In this document: one piece after another, positions 52,886 to 61,930 of the stretch
How the letters are laid out: every line of letters starts with the position of its first letter
How positions within the stretch are numbered: position 1 is the first letter of the stretch
Source: Paucisalibacillus algeriensis
GTDB lineage: Bacteria; Bacillota; Bacilli; Bacillales; Amphibacillaceae
Assembly: GCF_000577245.1 (NCBI RefSeq)
Contig: NZ_CBYO010000022.1
Span: forward strand, 310,001 to 374,000
Direction: 5' to 3'
Length of the DNA stretch: 64,000 bases
Made by a program: the position numbers and the translations under genes
The notes under the pieces: model-generated
The model's database searches: none
What the model saw: the letters and a program-made list of their open reading frames with translations, nothing else
Told to the model about the DNA's origin: nothing

Positions 52886-53482
52886 ATGAAAGTTCAACAA
52901 TTTTACAAAAGAATCTTTATTCTCATTTGTATTGTAATGGTCTGTACTATTTCCAGTACAGTTTTTGCAGCCATGGATCCTGTAGAAGTAGAAAAAAGAA
53001 ATGAACAAGCGCCCTACCAGATTACCGGTGAGGTAACGTCAGATAAGCTTTATAAGGATGTCACGGAGAATACTAAACATCCCATACAAGTTCGAAAAGT
53101 GACTATAGAAATTTCAGAAGTAATTAAGGCTCCCACCGGACTGGAGAAAAATAATACGGTAGAATTATATTACCACTATATCCCATCCTGGGATGCTAGT
53201 GAATATGTTGGTGGAGCTAGAATAGATATTGCAATTGGTGATGTGGTTACCGTTTGGCTTTCAAAAGGTGATTATGGATGGGAACCTGCCATGGGTGGAA
53301 ATTCAATTAAGCATCTAACCTATTCGGAAAACCGGGTGGATTATGTACCAGAACCATTTCTGCATAAGGTTGCAGGCATGGATAGAACCTTAGGAAATAC
53401 TAGTCCAAATGTATTCGTATTATGTGGTCTTTTAGCTATATTAGGTTGGGCGTTCCTCCGTGGATTACGGAAAGCAACATAG
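52886..53482 (+). CDS. Secreted/membrane-anchored hypothetical protein, 198 aa
   Basis: Signal peptide with basic start and core IFILICIVMVCTISSTVFA (cleavage likely near VFAA). The mature domain looks beta-rich: APYQITGEVTSDKLYKDV, VTIEISEVIKAP, VELYYHYIPSW, WEPAMGGNSIKHL. A C-terminal membrane segment VFVLCGLLAILGWAFLR ends in basic residues, like a tail anchor rather than LPXTG. The ectodomain thus faces out. I do not recognise the family. Tight spacing to serA suggests co-transcription without a clear functional link. Confidence 0.7.
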   Translation: MKVQQFYKRIFILICIVMVCTISSTVFAAMDPVEVEKRNEQAPYQITGEVTSDKLYKDVTENTKHPIQVRKVTIEISEVIKAPTGLEKNNTVELYYHYIPSWDASEYVGGARIDIAIGDVVTVWLSKGDYGWEPAMGGNSIKHLTYSENRVDYVPEPFLHKVAGMDRTLGNTSPNVFVLCGLLAILGWAFLRGLRKAT

Positions 53483-53502
53483 GAATACATTTAATCAAGC
53501 AT

Positions 53503-53541
53503 TAAAAAATCTAGCATTATTCAATGCTAGATTTTTTTACA
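53503..53541. terminator. Bidirectional terminator between convergent genes
   Basis: A 12-bp perfect stem AAATCTAGCATT / AATGCTAGATTT with A/T runs on both sides. Its loop and arm contain the stop codon of the HAD gene. Confidence 0.9.
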
Positions 53542-54305
53542 ATTGGAAGAAGTTCTCTCAATCGTTTAATCTCATAGGTTGGTTGAATATCGTTTATTTC
53601 CATCTGGTTTCGGTTAATCCATACATTTTCCATCCCGATACGATTGGATCCTAAAATATCCGTATGTAAATTATCACCTATCATTATCGCTTGTTCCTTC
53701 GTCAAGTTATTCCGTTCTAAAATATACTGAAAAATCGATGGATCCGGCTTCCCAACTCCGAAATCTCCGGATATAAGAATATCATTAAAATAGGCTTTTA
53801 GTTCAGGAGTAATTTCAAGTTTTATATTTTGTAAAGACGGTGAGCCGTTCGTTAGCAATAATAATTGATAATCTTTTTTAAGTTCCTCTAAAACATGAAA
53901 TGTATCATCAAATACAAAAGGAAGCTTTTTCCGAAATACCGAAAATGCTTTTGCTAGTTCCAAACCAAGCTCCTCATCATCAATATGTAAAGCTTGCAAT
54001 CCTTCTACCCAAGAGGTTTCTTGGTATGTAGAAGCAAGGTTATGTAGAGCTTGGAACGATCCACCATCATCAAAAGTTCCCCATAACCCTTCAAAAGGAT
54101 TGATACCTATTTTCTGTGTGAAATTGTATGTCGTATATGAGGTAAAAAGCTTCCTTGCATGAATTCTTACATTTTCCTCTAGCAAAGCAGGATTGATAGC
54201 ATGTTTCTGTGCGGCCAAGCCACAAGTCGCCTTAAATGCCTCCTGAATACTTTTCCTATCATTTAAAAGTGTATCATCCAAATCAAAAATAACTGCTTTT
54301 ATCAT
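53517..54305 (-). CDS. HAD-family hydrolase (YjjG/YfnB-like)
   Basis: 262 residues from the second of two adjacent ATGs (GGAG 6 bp upstream). HAD motif I VIFDLDDTLLNDRKS, motif II LLLLTNGSPSLQN, motif III GVGKPDPSIFQ and motif IV IMIGDNLHTDILGS. This is the YjjG/YfnB group, often pyrimidine 5'-nucleotidases. Its start shares bases with the stop of the nitroreductase relic (TGATG), so it was once coupled to that gene. Confidence 0.9.
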   Translation of the reverse strand: MIKAVIFDLDDTLLNDRKSIQEAFKATCGLAAQKHAINPALLEENVRIHARKLFTSYTTYNFTQKIGINPFEGLWGTFDDGGSFQALHNLASTYQETSWVEGLQALHIDDEELGLELAKAFSVFRKKLPFVFDDTFHVLEELKKDYQLLLLTNGSPSLQNIKLEITPELKAYFNDILISGDFGVGKPDPSIFQYILERNNLTKEQAIMIGDNLHTDILGSNRIGMENVWINRNQMEINDIQPTYEIKRLRELLPIVKKSSIE

Positions 54306-54874
54306 CATAATCTCCTATTTCTATGTTTTCCAAACTTCTCATAAAAGACTACTTCTTCTCTTGGAAAATGTTTTTTCGGCTTTGGTGTCATTACTGGATA
54401 TCCTAATCCAAGTACTGCAACAATATACGTTGCTCTTCAGGAATGTCTATGAGATTTCTAACATACCCCTACACGAATTTTGAACTCTTCCACATCTTCG
54501 GAGTAATAAACCGCACCAAATGCAGAACCAAGCCCAACCTCAACCGCTTCTAACCAGTCAAACGTACAGATAAATGAAGCATCCTGTAGCCAATATTTAC
54601 TCACTCCGGTTTCCCAGTCACCACAATACCAGCCTGCGCTTCTTTTAGCCATTTCATATATGGTGTTGAATTTGCTAATTGGTCTAACAACAACAATCAA
54701 ATTCTTTGTTGGAAGATTATTTCATGTCGGTGCAAAAAAAACCAGCATCCACTACGGGCACATTCTCCCTAGACTCAGGCTTATCCTCCACCATTTCGAG
54801 CTCATCCTCCCCACTACCTCACTCAACCCCAACAAAAAACAACGCCAAATCACCCCATTCCGCCTTGACGTCAT
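54305..54874 (-). pseudogene. Broken nitroreductase-family gene
   Basis: Fragments in order on the minus strand: an N-terminal piece with in-frame TAG and TGA that includes FAPT, stop, NNLPTKNLIVVV, then SAGWYCGDWETGVSKYWLQD and LEAVEVGLGSAFGAVYY (flavin-binding family motifs). A frameshift before YVRNLIDIPEEQ follows, then another before VAVLGLGYPVMTPKPKKHF and EEVVFYEKFGK, to 54305. Two stops and two frameshifts make it a dead gene. The first ~45 residues (from 54874) are an uncertain match. Confidence 0.8.
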
Positions 54875-54889
54875 CCCTAATCCGTCATT

Positions 54890-55486
54890 CTAGTAAATCT
54901 CATAATTCTGTCCAGTTTGTGCTCCTTCGACACTCTTTTGATAGGCAAGGGCCACACGACTAGCCGGAACAGGAGAAAACCCTACAAAGTATTCTTCCAA
55001 TCGTGCAAATGATTCTTGTACAATGGTTGGACTTACACTATTAATTCGAATTCCTCTAGGCATCTCTATCGAAGCTGCTTTTACGAAAGATTTCACACCA
55101 CCATTGGCCATTGCAGCTGATGCCCCCATTCGGATCGGGTCATCCATCATAACGCCTGTTGTTAATGTAAAGCTTCCACCATCATTAACATAATCTAAGC
55201 CAAGTAAAACTAAATTTATTTGACCTTTTAGTTTACTCTCGATTCCCCGCTCATTTAATTCAGGAGTTAATTCCGATACAGAAGCAAAATTGGCTCCTCC
55301 AGCAGCATTTACAACGGCATCTACTTTACCAATTTTCTCGTACATTTGCTTGATGCTTTCCACTGACGTATTATCTACAGATACATCTAATCCATTACGA
55401 CCTGCACGAATAATCTCATGATGTTTAAGTGCATTACATATTTCATTACCAATCGTTCCACTGGCACCCACTACTAAAATCCTCAT
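54890..55486 (-). CDS. Short-chain dehydrogenase (small SDR)
   Basis: 198 residues from the ATG with GGAG 8 bp upstream. NAD(P)-binding VVGASGTIGNEICNAL at the N-terminus, NAAGGANFASVSE, and a region GASAAMANGGVKSFVKAA where the usual YxxxK is not obvious: the tyrosine seems replaced (SAAMANGGVKS), so catalysis may differ. Family members of this size (e.g. YwfD-like) are often annotated as SDR with unknown substrate. Single gene. Confidence 0.75.
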   Translation of the reverse strand: MRILVVGASGTIGNEICNALKHHEIIRAGRNGLDVSVDNTSVESIKQMYEKIGKVDAVVNAAGGANFASVSELTPELNERGIESKLKGQINLVLLGLDYVNDGGSFTLTTGVMMDDPIRMGASAAMANGGVKSFVKAASIEMPRGIRINSVSPTIVQESFARLEEYFVGFSPVPASRVALAYQKSVEGAQTGQNYEIY

Positions 55487-55547
55487 CGGCAATTCTCCTT
55501 TTTATTAAATACTTAATACTTCATAACTATGTTGGACAGTTTGTAAA

Positions 55548-56579
55548 CTATTCCACCGCATGGTCAATTATTGAAAAAGTCTTTTCTTCACAATTAATTT
55601 CGGCCATTCTTCCATAAGGTAAGATACATTTAGGCTCTGTATGTCCAAAATTCATATTATATAACACTGGCAAGTCTTCAAGCATAAATTCCTTTAACAC
55701 CATACGAATTTCTTTTTTGTATTCCCCATAATACTTTTCATCAAGAGGCTTGCCAAAAATAACGCCATTTACTTTTTCCAATATCCCTTGTGCCCCGTAG
55801 TTTCGAAGCCAATATCGTAGCAAACTCGGTTCAGGGGTATCTTCTGATGTCTCAAAGAAAAGAATACTATTGTCAAACAAACCCATTTCAGGCCATATTG
55901 ATGTTCCTTTTGCAATTTCAAGCACTTCCATACATCCACCTATCAAATGACCCCTAGCAATCCCTTCACCCTGTAATACCTCATAACCAAAATTGGGATT
56001 CATATTTCGAATCTGGTTTTTATTCGATTCCCCCCAAGCGAGAAATTCACTAGTCCATTCAGGGGCAGGTAATATTTCACCAATAGAATGACTGGAAAAT
56101 AAGGTCCGAATTACCGTATCTATCGTATATGGATGCATCGAAACATTCTCAGCAAAATCCGTTAAGATTGCTGGCCCATAAAAAGATGAAATTCCTGCTT
56201 TAATACACATTAAGTGAGTTATTGTTGTATCAGAATACCCCATAAAGATTTTAGGATTATCTCGAATAACTTCCATTTCGATATAAGGCAATAAACGAAT
56301 ACTATCATCCCCGCCTATATTTGAAAAAATAGCCTTAATACTTGGATCTTTAAATGCTTCCATTAAATCTTCCGCTCTTGACTCGGGATTTTGATAGAGA
56401 AAATCAGAACCCTTTAAACTATTTGGCATTGCTACTACTTCTAGCCCAAAAACCTCTCGAAGCCGGTCTATTCCTTGTTCATAACGCCATCTTAACTCCG
56501 GATCACCTGCACCACCCCAAGACAAACTAATCGTTGCAACTTTATCGCCTTTTTTTAATTTCTCTGGCCGCACGAACAT
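55548..56579 (-). CDS. LD-carboxypeptidase / MccF-like S66 peptidase
   Basis: 343 residues from the ATG with GGGGGAG 6 bp upstream. S66 family: KLKKGDKVATISLSWGG, SLKGSDFLYQNPESRAEDLM, the serine nucleophile in MGYSDTTITHLM, GHLIGGCMEVLE, FETSEDTPEP and His in MNFGHTEPKCILP. Members cleave tetrapeptides of peptidoglycan (LD-carboxypeptidase) or provide microcin C immunity (MccF). Context does not decide between them; no microcin genes are nearby. Confidence 0.88.
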   Translation of the reverse strand: MFVRPEKLKKGDKVATISLSWGGAGDPELRWRYEQGIDRLREVFGLEVVAMPNSLKGSDFLYQNPESRAEDLMEAFKDPSIKAIFSNIGGDDSIRLLPYIEMEVIRDNPKIFMGYSDTTITHLMCIKAGISSFYGPAILTDFAENVSMHPYTIDTVIRTLFSSHSIGEILPAPEWTSEFLAWGESNKNQIRNMNPNFGYEVLQGEGIARGHLIGGCMEVLEIAKGTSIWPEMGLFDNSILFFETSEDTPEPSLLRYWLRNYGAQGILEKVNGVIFGKPLDEKYYGEYKKEIRMVLKEFMLEDLPVLYNMNFGHTEPKCILPYGRMAEINCEEKTFSIIDHAVE

Positions 56580-56630
56580 TATCATCTCCCCCTTTCCAAT
56601 ACTATTCGATATTTAGTTGTCTATTTCCTT

Positions 56631-56664
56631 TAAAATAGAAGCACTGAAAAATAATTTTCAGTGC
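56631..56664 (-). terminator. Terminator of the MFS gene
   Basis: A perfect 10-bp stem GCACTGAAAA (56641-56650) / TTTTCAGTGC (56655-56664) with a moderate T-tract on the minus strand. Confidence 0.75.
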
Positions 56665-56671
56665 TCCTCCC

Positions 56672-58081
56672 TTATCCTCTAGCTCTTCGCGGATTATCAA
56701 ATTTAATAAAGAATGTAATAACCAATCCGATTGCTGCCGTGATACCCGCAACTGTAAATGCAATATTAACACCATGGATAATTCCACTTATGCCTTCTTC
56801 AGGAATTGCAGATGTTGTCATAACAGTTACTAACAGAGCAGTACCAATTGCACCTGCAACCTGTCTAAATGTGTTATTCATGGCAGTTCCATGTGGAAGC
56901 ATTTCAATTGAAAGTTGGTTTAATCCCGCTGTCGTTACTGGCATCATTACCATCGCGACTCCCAACATTCGGAACGAGTTAACGATAGCGATATACGTAA
57001 ATGTCGTCTCCGGCGTCAGTATGGTGAGCATAAATGTTGGAACCGTTACAAGAATTAGCCCTATAAGTGATAACCATTTTGCGCCGAACTTATCAAAGAG
57101 TCGTCCAGTCACTGGATTCATTATCCCCATAACGATCGCACCCGGTAATATTGCCAACCCTGATTCCATTGGAGAAAAACCTAACATATCTTGCATTAAT
57201 AATGGTAAAATAACCGCCCCACCAATCAGTGCAAGAAATACTGTCATCCCCAGCGCCGTTGTCAATGTGAAAAGTTTATTCTTAAAGATACGGAATTCCA
57301 GAATTGGTTGTTTAATCCTAAGCTGCCTAAGAATAAACCACGTTAGTGTTGCTACACCGAGAATCATGGATAATATTACTTCCATACTACTCCACCCAGC
57401 AGAACCCGCAGTACTAAATCCATACAGTATACCACCGAAACCTAGGGTTGATAAGATAATTGATAATAAATCTAACTTCGGAAATGTTTGTTTTGTTACA
57501 TTTTTCAATACGAAATAAGCAAGAATTATATCAATCACCACAATCGGTAATACGATGTAAAATAAACTTCGCCAAGGATAGTGCTCTACCATATAACCAG
57601 ATAGAGTCGGGCCAATCGCTGGGGCAAATGAAATAATTAATCCAAAGAGCCCCATTGCTGAACCTCTTTTTTCTACTGGAAATATTAAAAACATCACTGT
57701 TTGCATAAGTGGCATCATAATACCAGCGCCTGCAGCCTGAAGTACCCTTCCCGTTATTAACGTTATAAATTCTGGAGCAATTGCACATAGAAAGGTCCCT
57801 ATTGCAAATGATCCCATTGCTGTAAGAAATAACCCTCTAGTAGTAAATCGAGCAATTAAAAAAGCCGTTATTGGAATCATGATTCCATTAACTAACAGAA
57901 AGATTGATTGTAACCATTGAACAGTCGAATCATCAATCTGAAAATCTTCCTTAATAACCGGTAATGCAGTGACTAGGAGGGTTTGATTAAGAATTGTAAC
58001 AAAAGCTCCTGTTAATAGCACAATTAGAAGTGGAACTTTACGTATTGGTTCTACTGACTGTACTTCGTGATGATGCACCAT
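56672..58081 (-). CDS. MDR-type MFS transporter, DHA2 (EmrB/QacA) family
   Basis: 469 residues with 14 predicted helices. Signatures: LLTGAFVTILNQTLLVTALP (helix 1), TVQWLQSIFLLVNGIMIP (helix 2), GRVLQAAGAGIMMPLMQTV and the motif-C-like GPTLSGYMVEHYPWRSLFYI, all DHA2. Close homologues are multidrug or lipid exporters. GAAGG precedes ATG. No regulator is adjacent. Substrate unknown. Confidence 0.9.
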   Translation of the reverse strand: MVHHHEVQSVEPIRKVPLLIVLLTGAFVTILNQTLLVTALPVIKEDFQIDDSTVQWLQSIFLLVNGIMIPITAFLIARFTTRGLFLTAMGSFAIGTFLCAIAPEFITLITGRVLQAAGAGIMMPLMQTVMFLIFPVEKRGSAMGLFGLIISFAPAIGPTLSGYMVEHYPWRSLFYIVLPIVVIDIILAYFVLKNVTKQTFPKLDLLSIILSTLGFGGILYGFSTAGSAGWSSMEVILSMILGVATLTWFILRQLRIKQPILEFRIFKNKLFTLTTALGMTVFLALIGGAVILPLLMQDMLGFSPMESGLAILPGAIVMGIMNPVTGRLFDKFGAKWLSLIGLILVTVPTFMLTILTPETTFTYIAIVNSFRMLGVAMVMMPVTTAGLNQLSIEMLPHGTAMNNTFRQVAGAIGTALLVTVMTTSAIPEEGISGIIHGVNIAFTVAGITAAIGLVITFFIKFDNPRRARG

Positions 58082-58297
58082 GTTATATCCTTCTTTCTCT
58101 CATTTCTCTTCTATTATTGATACCACAAGAACAAGTTTTTATGTCTTAATACTCTAAGTATGAAAGTCTATGTAAAGAACAATCATTAATTATAGCAAAA
58201 AATACTTCGATATACGAACTTTTCTTCATTTTTTCCTAAGTCCCTTTTAATGCTTTTTCAGTAAGAACGCTTTATAATTATGTAAAAAAGGGGACGT

Positions 58298-59074
58298 ATG
58301 AACCTTATGTGCTTAATTCTATTTCAATTACACGAACATCCAAATTATAAATTGATCCTTGCAGCTAACCGGGATGAAGCATACAATCGTCCTACTGCCC
58401 AGGCTAGTTTTTGGCAAGATAAACCACATATTTTAGCTGGTAGAGATTTAGTACAGATGGGCACATGGCTTGGAGTATCATCAAGTGGGAGGTTTGCAGC
58501 ACTTACAAATTATCGTCACCCTGCTCATATGAAACCCAGCATAAAATCACGGGGAGAAATTGTCACGAATTATTTAGCTGGCAGTGAGTCTGCACATGAA
58601 TTTTTACAGAAATTAGAGCAACAAAAAGCTATATATGTAGGATATAATGTCTTAGTAGGAAACCCTAATGAGCTTATATATTATAACAATATTGAAGATG
58701 AAATTACCCCGATCAAACCCGGTACACATGGCTTAAGCAATCACTTTCTCAATACACCATGGCCAAAGGTTGAAATTGGGAAAAAGCGATTACGTTCATA
58801 CTTAAAACAAACCAAGCAAGTCGACTCTGAGGAATTATTTAAAATCCTCGCTGATACAGAGGAATCAACCGAGGAATTATTACCAGATACTGGTATCGGA
58901 TTAACTTTAGAAAAAAAGCTCTCGCCCCTTTTTATCAAATTACCTGATTATGGAACAAGGTGTTCAACTGTTTTAACAATAGACCAAGATAATAATGTTT
59001 CCTTCACGGAGAGGACCTTCTTAGCCGGGGAATTCGTGGACGAGGTTAACTACAACTTTTTGTTATCCAATTAA
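58298..59074 (+). CDS. NRDE-family protein (TANGO2-like)
   Basis: 258 residues (or 255 from the next Met). Family signature NRDEAYNRP near residue 25 following LILAANRDE, then GTWLGVSSSGRFAALTNYR and GLSNHFLNTPWPKVEIGK. The second Met-Cys (MCLILFQ) corresponds to the conserved N-terminal Met-Cys of TANGO2, whose cysteine could become an Ntn-like nucleophile. GGGG lies 4 bp from the first ATG and 13 bp from the second, so the start is undecided. Homologues are linked to haem handling or lipid metabolism; none is proven in bacteria. Confidence 0.85.
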   Translation: MNLMCLILFQLHEHPNYKLILAANRDEAYNRPTAQASFWQDKPHILAGRDLVQMGTWLGVSSSGRFAALTNYRHPAHMKPSIKSRGEIVTNYLAGSESAHEFLQKLEQQKAIYVGYNVLVGNPNELIYYNNIEDEITPIKPGTHGLSNHFLNTPWPKVEIGKKRLRSYLKQTKQVDSEELFKILADTEESTEELLPDTGIGLTLEKKLSPLFIKLPDYGTRCSTVLTIDQDNNVSFTERTFLAGEFVDEVNYNFLLSN

Positions 59075-59077
59075 AAA

Positions 59078-59120
59078 GTGAAGCTCAAACGATTCTTATA
59101 GACCGTTTGAGCCTCATTTT
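59078..59120. terminator. Bidirectional terminator between NRDE and chemoreceptor genes
   Basis: GCTCAAACG (59083-59091) / CGTTTGAGC (59104-59112), T-rich on both sides. Confidence 0.85.
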
Positions 59121-59129
59121 CCATCTTTT

Positions 59130-60116
59130 TTATACGTTTACGGGTTTGTTTTCTTGTTCAAAATTTTTGGCAATAGCGGCAATTTCTTCAGCACTTTCCT
59201 TAACCTTGTTTGTAATACCTATTAATGCCTCCATGCTTTCAGCTGATTGATAAGCTTGTTCTGCATTTTCTTCACTTATCTCTTGAATTTCCACATTGTT
59301 TTCTGTAAGCTCTTTATTTTTTACAGTAATATCTGTTGTACTTTCCTTCACCCACGACAGGGCTTCTTTAATCTCAACAACGGTTCCTCCGATGTGATTA
59401 AATATTTCTTTAGTTTCCAGTACAGCGATACTTTGAGTCTCTGCAATTTCCTTTGTCTTTTCGATATTATCCATTGTCCTCCTTACTTGGTAGACAATAT
59501 CTTCAATGATTTCATCAATTTCCTTCGTAGCAGTCGCAGATTGTTCAGCAAGCTTACGTACCTCATCCGCAACAACAGCAAACCCTTTTCCATACTCTCC
59601 CGCTTTTGCAGCCTCAATCGAAGCATTAAGAGATAATAGATCCGTCTGCTTAGCAATTTTCTTAATTGTTTCTGTAAATGAGCTAATATGTTCAATTTGG
59701 TCATTTAAGGTTTCAATATCTGAAACTATTTGATTTGAAATACCTAGATTTTCTTCTGATACGGTTTTTAAACGAATAATAGTTTCTTCCCCATCATCAT
59801 TAGCCTTCTTTGTTTTTTCAATTTTTATTTCCAGGCTACCAGTTCTTTCGTTAATATTGGAAATCAACTCATTCAATTCCTCGATGAGTATCGTATTTTG
59901 CATCGACTTTTCTGCTTGTTTTACAGAACTTTCCGTAATACTATCAATATACATTTTGTTTTCATTTGCTTGTGCATGTGACTGCTCAGATAAAGCAACA
60001 AGTTTTATTGAAAATTCGTTTAGGATTTCTTTCAAATTGTCATCATAATTTTCCGAAACTTGTTGCAATCTTGACTCATCATTAGAAGGGTTTTCCTTAC
60101 GTTTAAACCAACTCAT
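59130..60116 (-). CDS. Soluble methyl-accepting chemotaxis-type protein
   Basis: 328 residues, no membrane segment. The N-terminal ~60 residues carry no known sensor domain; the remainder is the MCP signalling coiled coil with the hairpin tip [41 protein letters not shown] and long heptad arms. It lies 29 bp downstream of a STAS-like gene. Soluble receptors of this type relay internal signals to CheA or act elsewhere; a role independent of chemotaxis is possible. AGGGGGAT precedes ATG. Confidence 0.85.
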   Translation of the reverse strand: MSWFKRKENPSNDESRLQQVSENYDDNLKEILNEFSIKLVALSEQSHAQANENKMYIDSITESSVKQAEKSMQNTILIEELNELISNINERTGSLEIKIEKTKKANDDGEETIIRLKTVSEENLGISNQIVSDIETLNDQIEHISSFTETIKKIAKQTDLLSLNASIEAAKAGEYGKGFAVVADEVRKLAEQSATATKEIDEIIEDIVYQVRRTMDNIEKTKEIAETQSIAVLETKEIFNHIGGTVVEIKEALSWVKESTTDITVKNKELTENNVEIQEISEENAEQAYQSAESMEALIGITNKVKESAEEIAAIAKNFEQENKPVNV

Positions 60117-60145
60117 CCTTATCCCCCTTAGTTGATCATGTTATT

Positions 60146-60523
60146 TTACTTTGAAGCCAGATCTTCTAAATATGCTATAGCATCTTTATAGGTAGGGAAA
60201 GGTACTTCAATCTCATCAGTAGATGATTTGCTTCCTAACTCTTTTAACTGTCTTTCTATTAATTTTTTGTCCATAACTACCGCACTTACATGCAAACTAG
60301 ATTTTATCCATTTTTGTTGCTCTACGATTTTTTCTTTAGCATCAGGACTAAATACTTTTAAATCCTTAACATCCACTAGTAAGTAATATTTTTGATTCCC
60401 AAATTTCTTATGTAATTCTTTTAAGTCAGTTGTAGCATTATCAATCTCCGTTGCTTTGACCATGCCTTCCCATTTTAGCATACCAATTTTCTTTTCTTTA
60501 TTAATAACTTTCACAGTATACAT
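60146..60523 (-). CDS. STAS/SpoIIAA-like protein
   Basis: 125 residues from the ATG preceded by AGGGGGA at 7 bp. The SpoIIAA-like fold is suggested by YTVKVINKEKKIGMLKWEG, YYLLVDVKDLKVFSPDAKEK and a C-terminal helix DAIAYLEDLASK. There is no clear phosphorylatable Ser in the usual loop. It is co-transcribed with the soluble chemoreceptor downstream (29-bp gap), which suggests that it modulates that receptor. Partner switching is an inference. Confidence 0.7.
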   Translation of the reverse strand: MYTVKVINKEKKIGMLKWEGMVKATEIDNATTDLKELHKKFGNQKYYLLVDVKDLKVFSPDAKEKIVEQQKWIKSSLHVSAVVMDKKLIERQLKELGSKSSTDEIEVPFPTYKDAIAYLEDLASK

Positions 60524-60562
60524 CCTCATTCCCCCTTAGTATGTATTTTACAATACATCTCC

Positions 60563-60622
60563 AAAAAAAATAAGAGAAAAGTCCTGTATTTTTGTTAAAA
60601 TCAGACTTTTCTCTTATTTTTT
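60563..60622. terminator. Terminator between the HEPN-CBS and STAS genes
   Basis: A 13-bp stem TAAGAGAAAAGTC (60571-60583) / GACTTTTCTCTTA (60604-60616) with A and T runs on both sides; it separates the upstream CBS gene from the STAS-MCP pair. Confidence 0.85.
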
Positions 60623-60624
60623 CG

Positions 60625-61314
60625 TTATTTTATCCCCATAATATCCCAAGCAGTAATAATACCCATCAACTCTGAATCCTTCTGACCATTATTTGTAATA
60701 AGCAAAGCGTCTATCCGATTTCCATCACCGATTTTTTCTTTGAAAATTTCTACTGCTTGATAAATGGACGTATCCCTCGAAATAAATTGGTGATTGTTTT
60801 CTTTTTGATAAGACATCAACTCTTCAATCCGTGAAGTTCTTATAGAAGAATCTTTATTTTTGGCTAACCACTTCGTAATACCACTTTCGGTAATAAGCCC
60901 TATAAAATTTCCTCCTTCATAAACAGGGAATTTAGAATAACCTTTTTCCTGTATTGCATCTAATAAACTAGAAAGAGAATCATTCATATCAAATTGATGT
61001 ACCTTCTTCTCGAAAGATGGAATGACAAGCTGAGGACTTGTAATCTCCCTTTCAATCTGTTCAATTTGCTCAACAATAGAGTCGTGTGGTTCCGCAATCA
61101 CTACTCCAGTATCAATACGATTATGTACAATGGCATTTCGTAGTTCCGCAAATTCCAACAACTCATCCTTATACCTGCGAACAACCGCATTATATTTCGT
61201 TAAAATTCTAACTGCTTTTGAAAACCCTATTCCCCTACTATTGTTTAACTCCGCATCCATTGCTTTGTCTATTCGATTAAATGCTGTAATAAATCGCTCT
61301 GAGTTTCTTGGCAT
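60625..61314 (-). CDS. HEPN-like/CBS-pair fusion protein
   Basis: 229 residues. The N-terminal ~75 are helical and contain RNAIVH (Arg59-His64), the RX4H signature of HEPN ribonuclease or nucleotidyl-transfer-target domains, within a LLEFAELRNAIVHNR helix. Two CBS repeats follow: SLSSLLDAIQEKGYSKFPVY with GLITESGITKWLA, and STIYQAVEIFK-like with GIITAWDIMG. CBS pairs bind adenine nucleotides, so the protein could link energy or alarmone state to RNA cleavage. No toxin-antitoxin partner gene is adjacent; the HEPN call is from one motif. Confidence 0.65.
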   Translation of the reverse strand: MPRNSERFITAFNRIDKAMDAELNNSRGIGFSKAVRILTKYNAVVRRYKDELLEFAELRNAIVHNRIDTGVVIAEPHDSIVEQIEQIEREITSPQLVIPSFEKKVHQFDMNDSLSSLLDAIQEKGYSKFPVYEGGNFIGLITESGITKWLAKNKDSSIRTSRIEELMSYQKENNHQFISRDTSIYQAVEIFKEKIGDGNRIDALLITNNGQKDSELMGIITAWDIMGIK

Positions 61315-61371
61315 CGTAAAATCTCCTTTGTAGAAAACAAGTATTACTTCATCTGTTGATGTCTATAATTT

Positions 61372-61701
61372 CTATGATATTTTTGTGCCATTCTCGACGG
61401 TCTCATCTGGGCTTAGTAAAACAACATCGTCTTCCCCAGGAATTCCTCCAAGGACAAGCACCTCCGATTTATATCCAGCAATTCTTCTAGGCGGAAAATT
61501 AACTACAGCTACAACTTGACGTCCAATCACTTTTTCTGGATTATAGCGCTTGGTGATTTGCGCCGATGATTGCATCACACCCAGTTCTCCAAAGTCAATT
61601 TCAAGTTTTATTGCTGGTTTTCTCGCTTCAGGAAAATCTTCTGCATTCACAACGGTGCCAATACGTAAATCAAGCTTCATAAAATCATCAATTGTCGCCA
61701 T
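61372..61701 (-). CDS. csaA: Chaperone-like protein CsaA
   Basis: 109 residues of the tRNA-binding/OB-fold family. [23 protein letters not shown] begins the fold, [14 protein letters not shown] follows, then [10 protein letters not shown] and [20 protein letters not shown]. In B. subtilis CsaA assists protein export, and its fold resembles the tRNA-binding domain of PheRS beta chain. It stands alone, divergent from pdxK. Confidence 0.93.
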   Translation of the reverse strand: MATIDDFMKLDLRIGTVVNAEDFPEARKPAIKLEIDFGELGVMQSSAQITKRYNPEKVIGRQVVAVVNFPPRRIAGYKSEVLVLGGIPGEDDVVLLSPDETVENGTKIS

Positions 61702-61930
61702 CCATTTTTACCCCCATAATTAATTCACCTCCAATGTCTTTTTCTACGTTAACATGGAGGCTATCCTAATTTTTTCAGTATCTTCTATTATTACTATTGT
61801 ACAAGCTCTTATACTTTTGATAAAGTATTTTGTTAGGGGGAACCATAACCTCAAGCTTTACTTCTTTAATTTATAAAAAAATTGGTATATCCTAGTTAAC
61901 GAGTAGGATTTATTTTAGGGGGTATTAGAC

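Noticed and set aside
54706-54963. An 85-codon Ser/Pro-rich plus-strand frame
   Set aside because: Low-complexity complement of the nitroreductase relic and the SDR gene end; no ribosome site and no partner.
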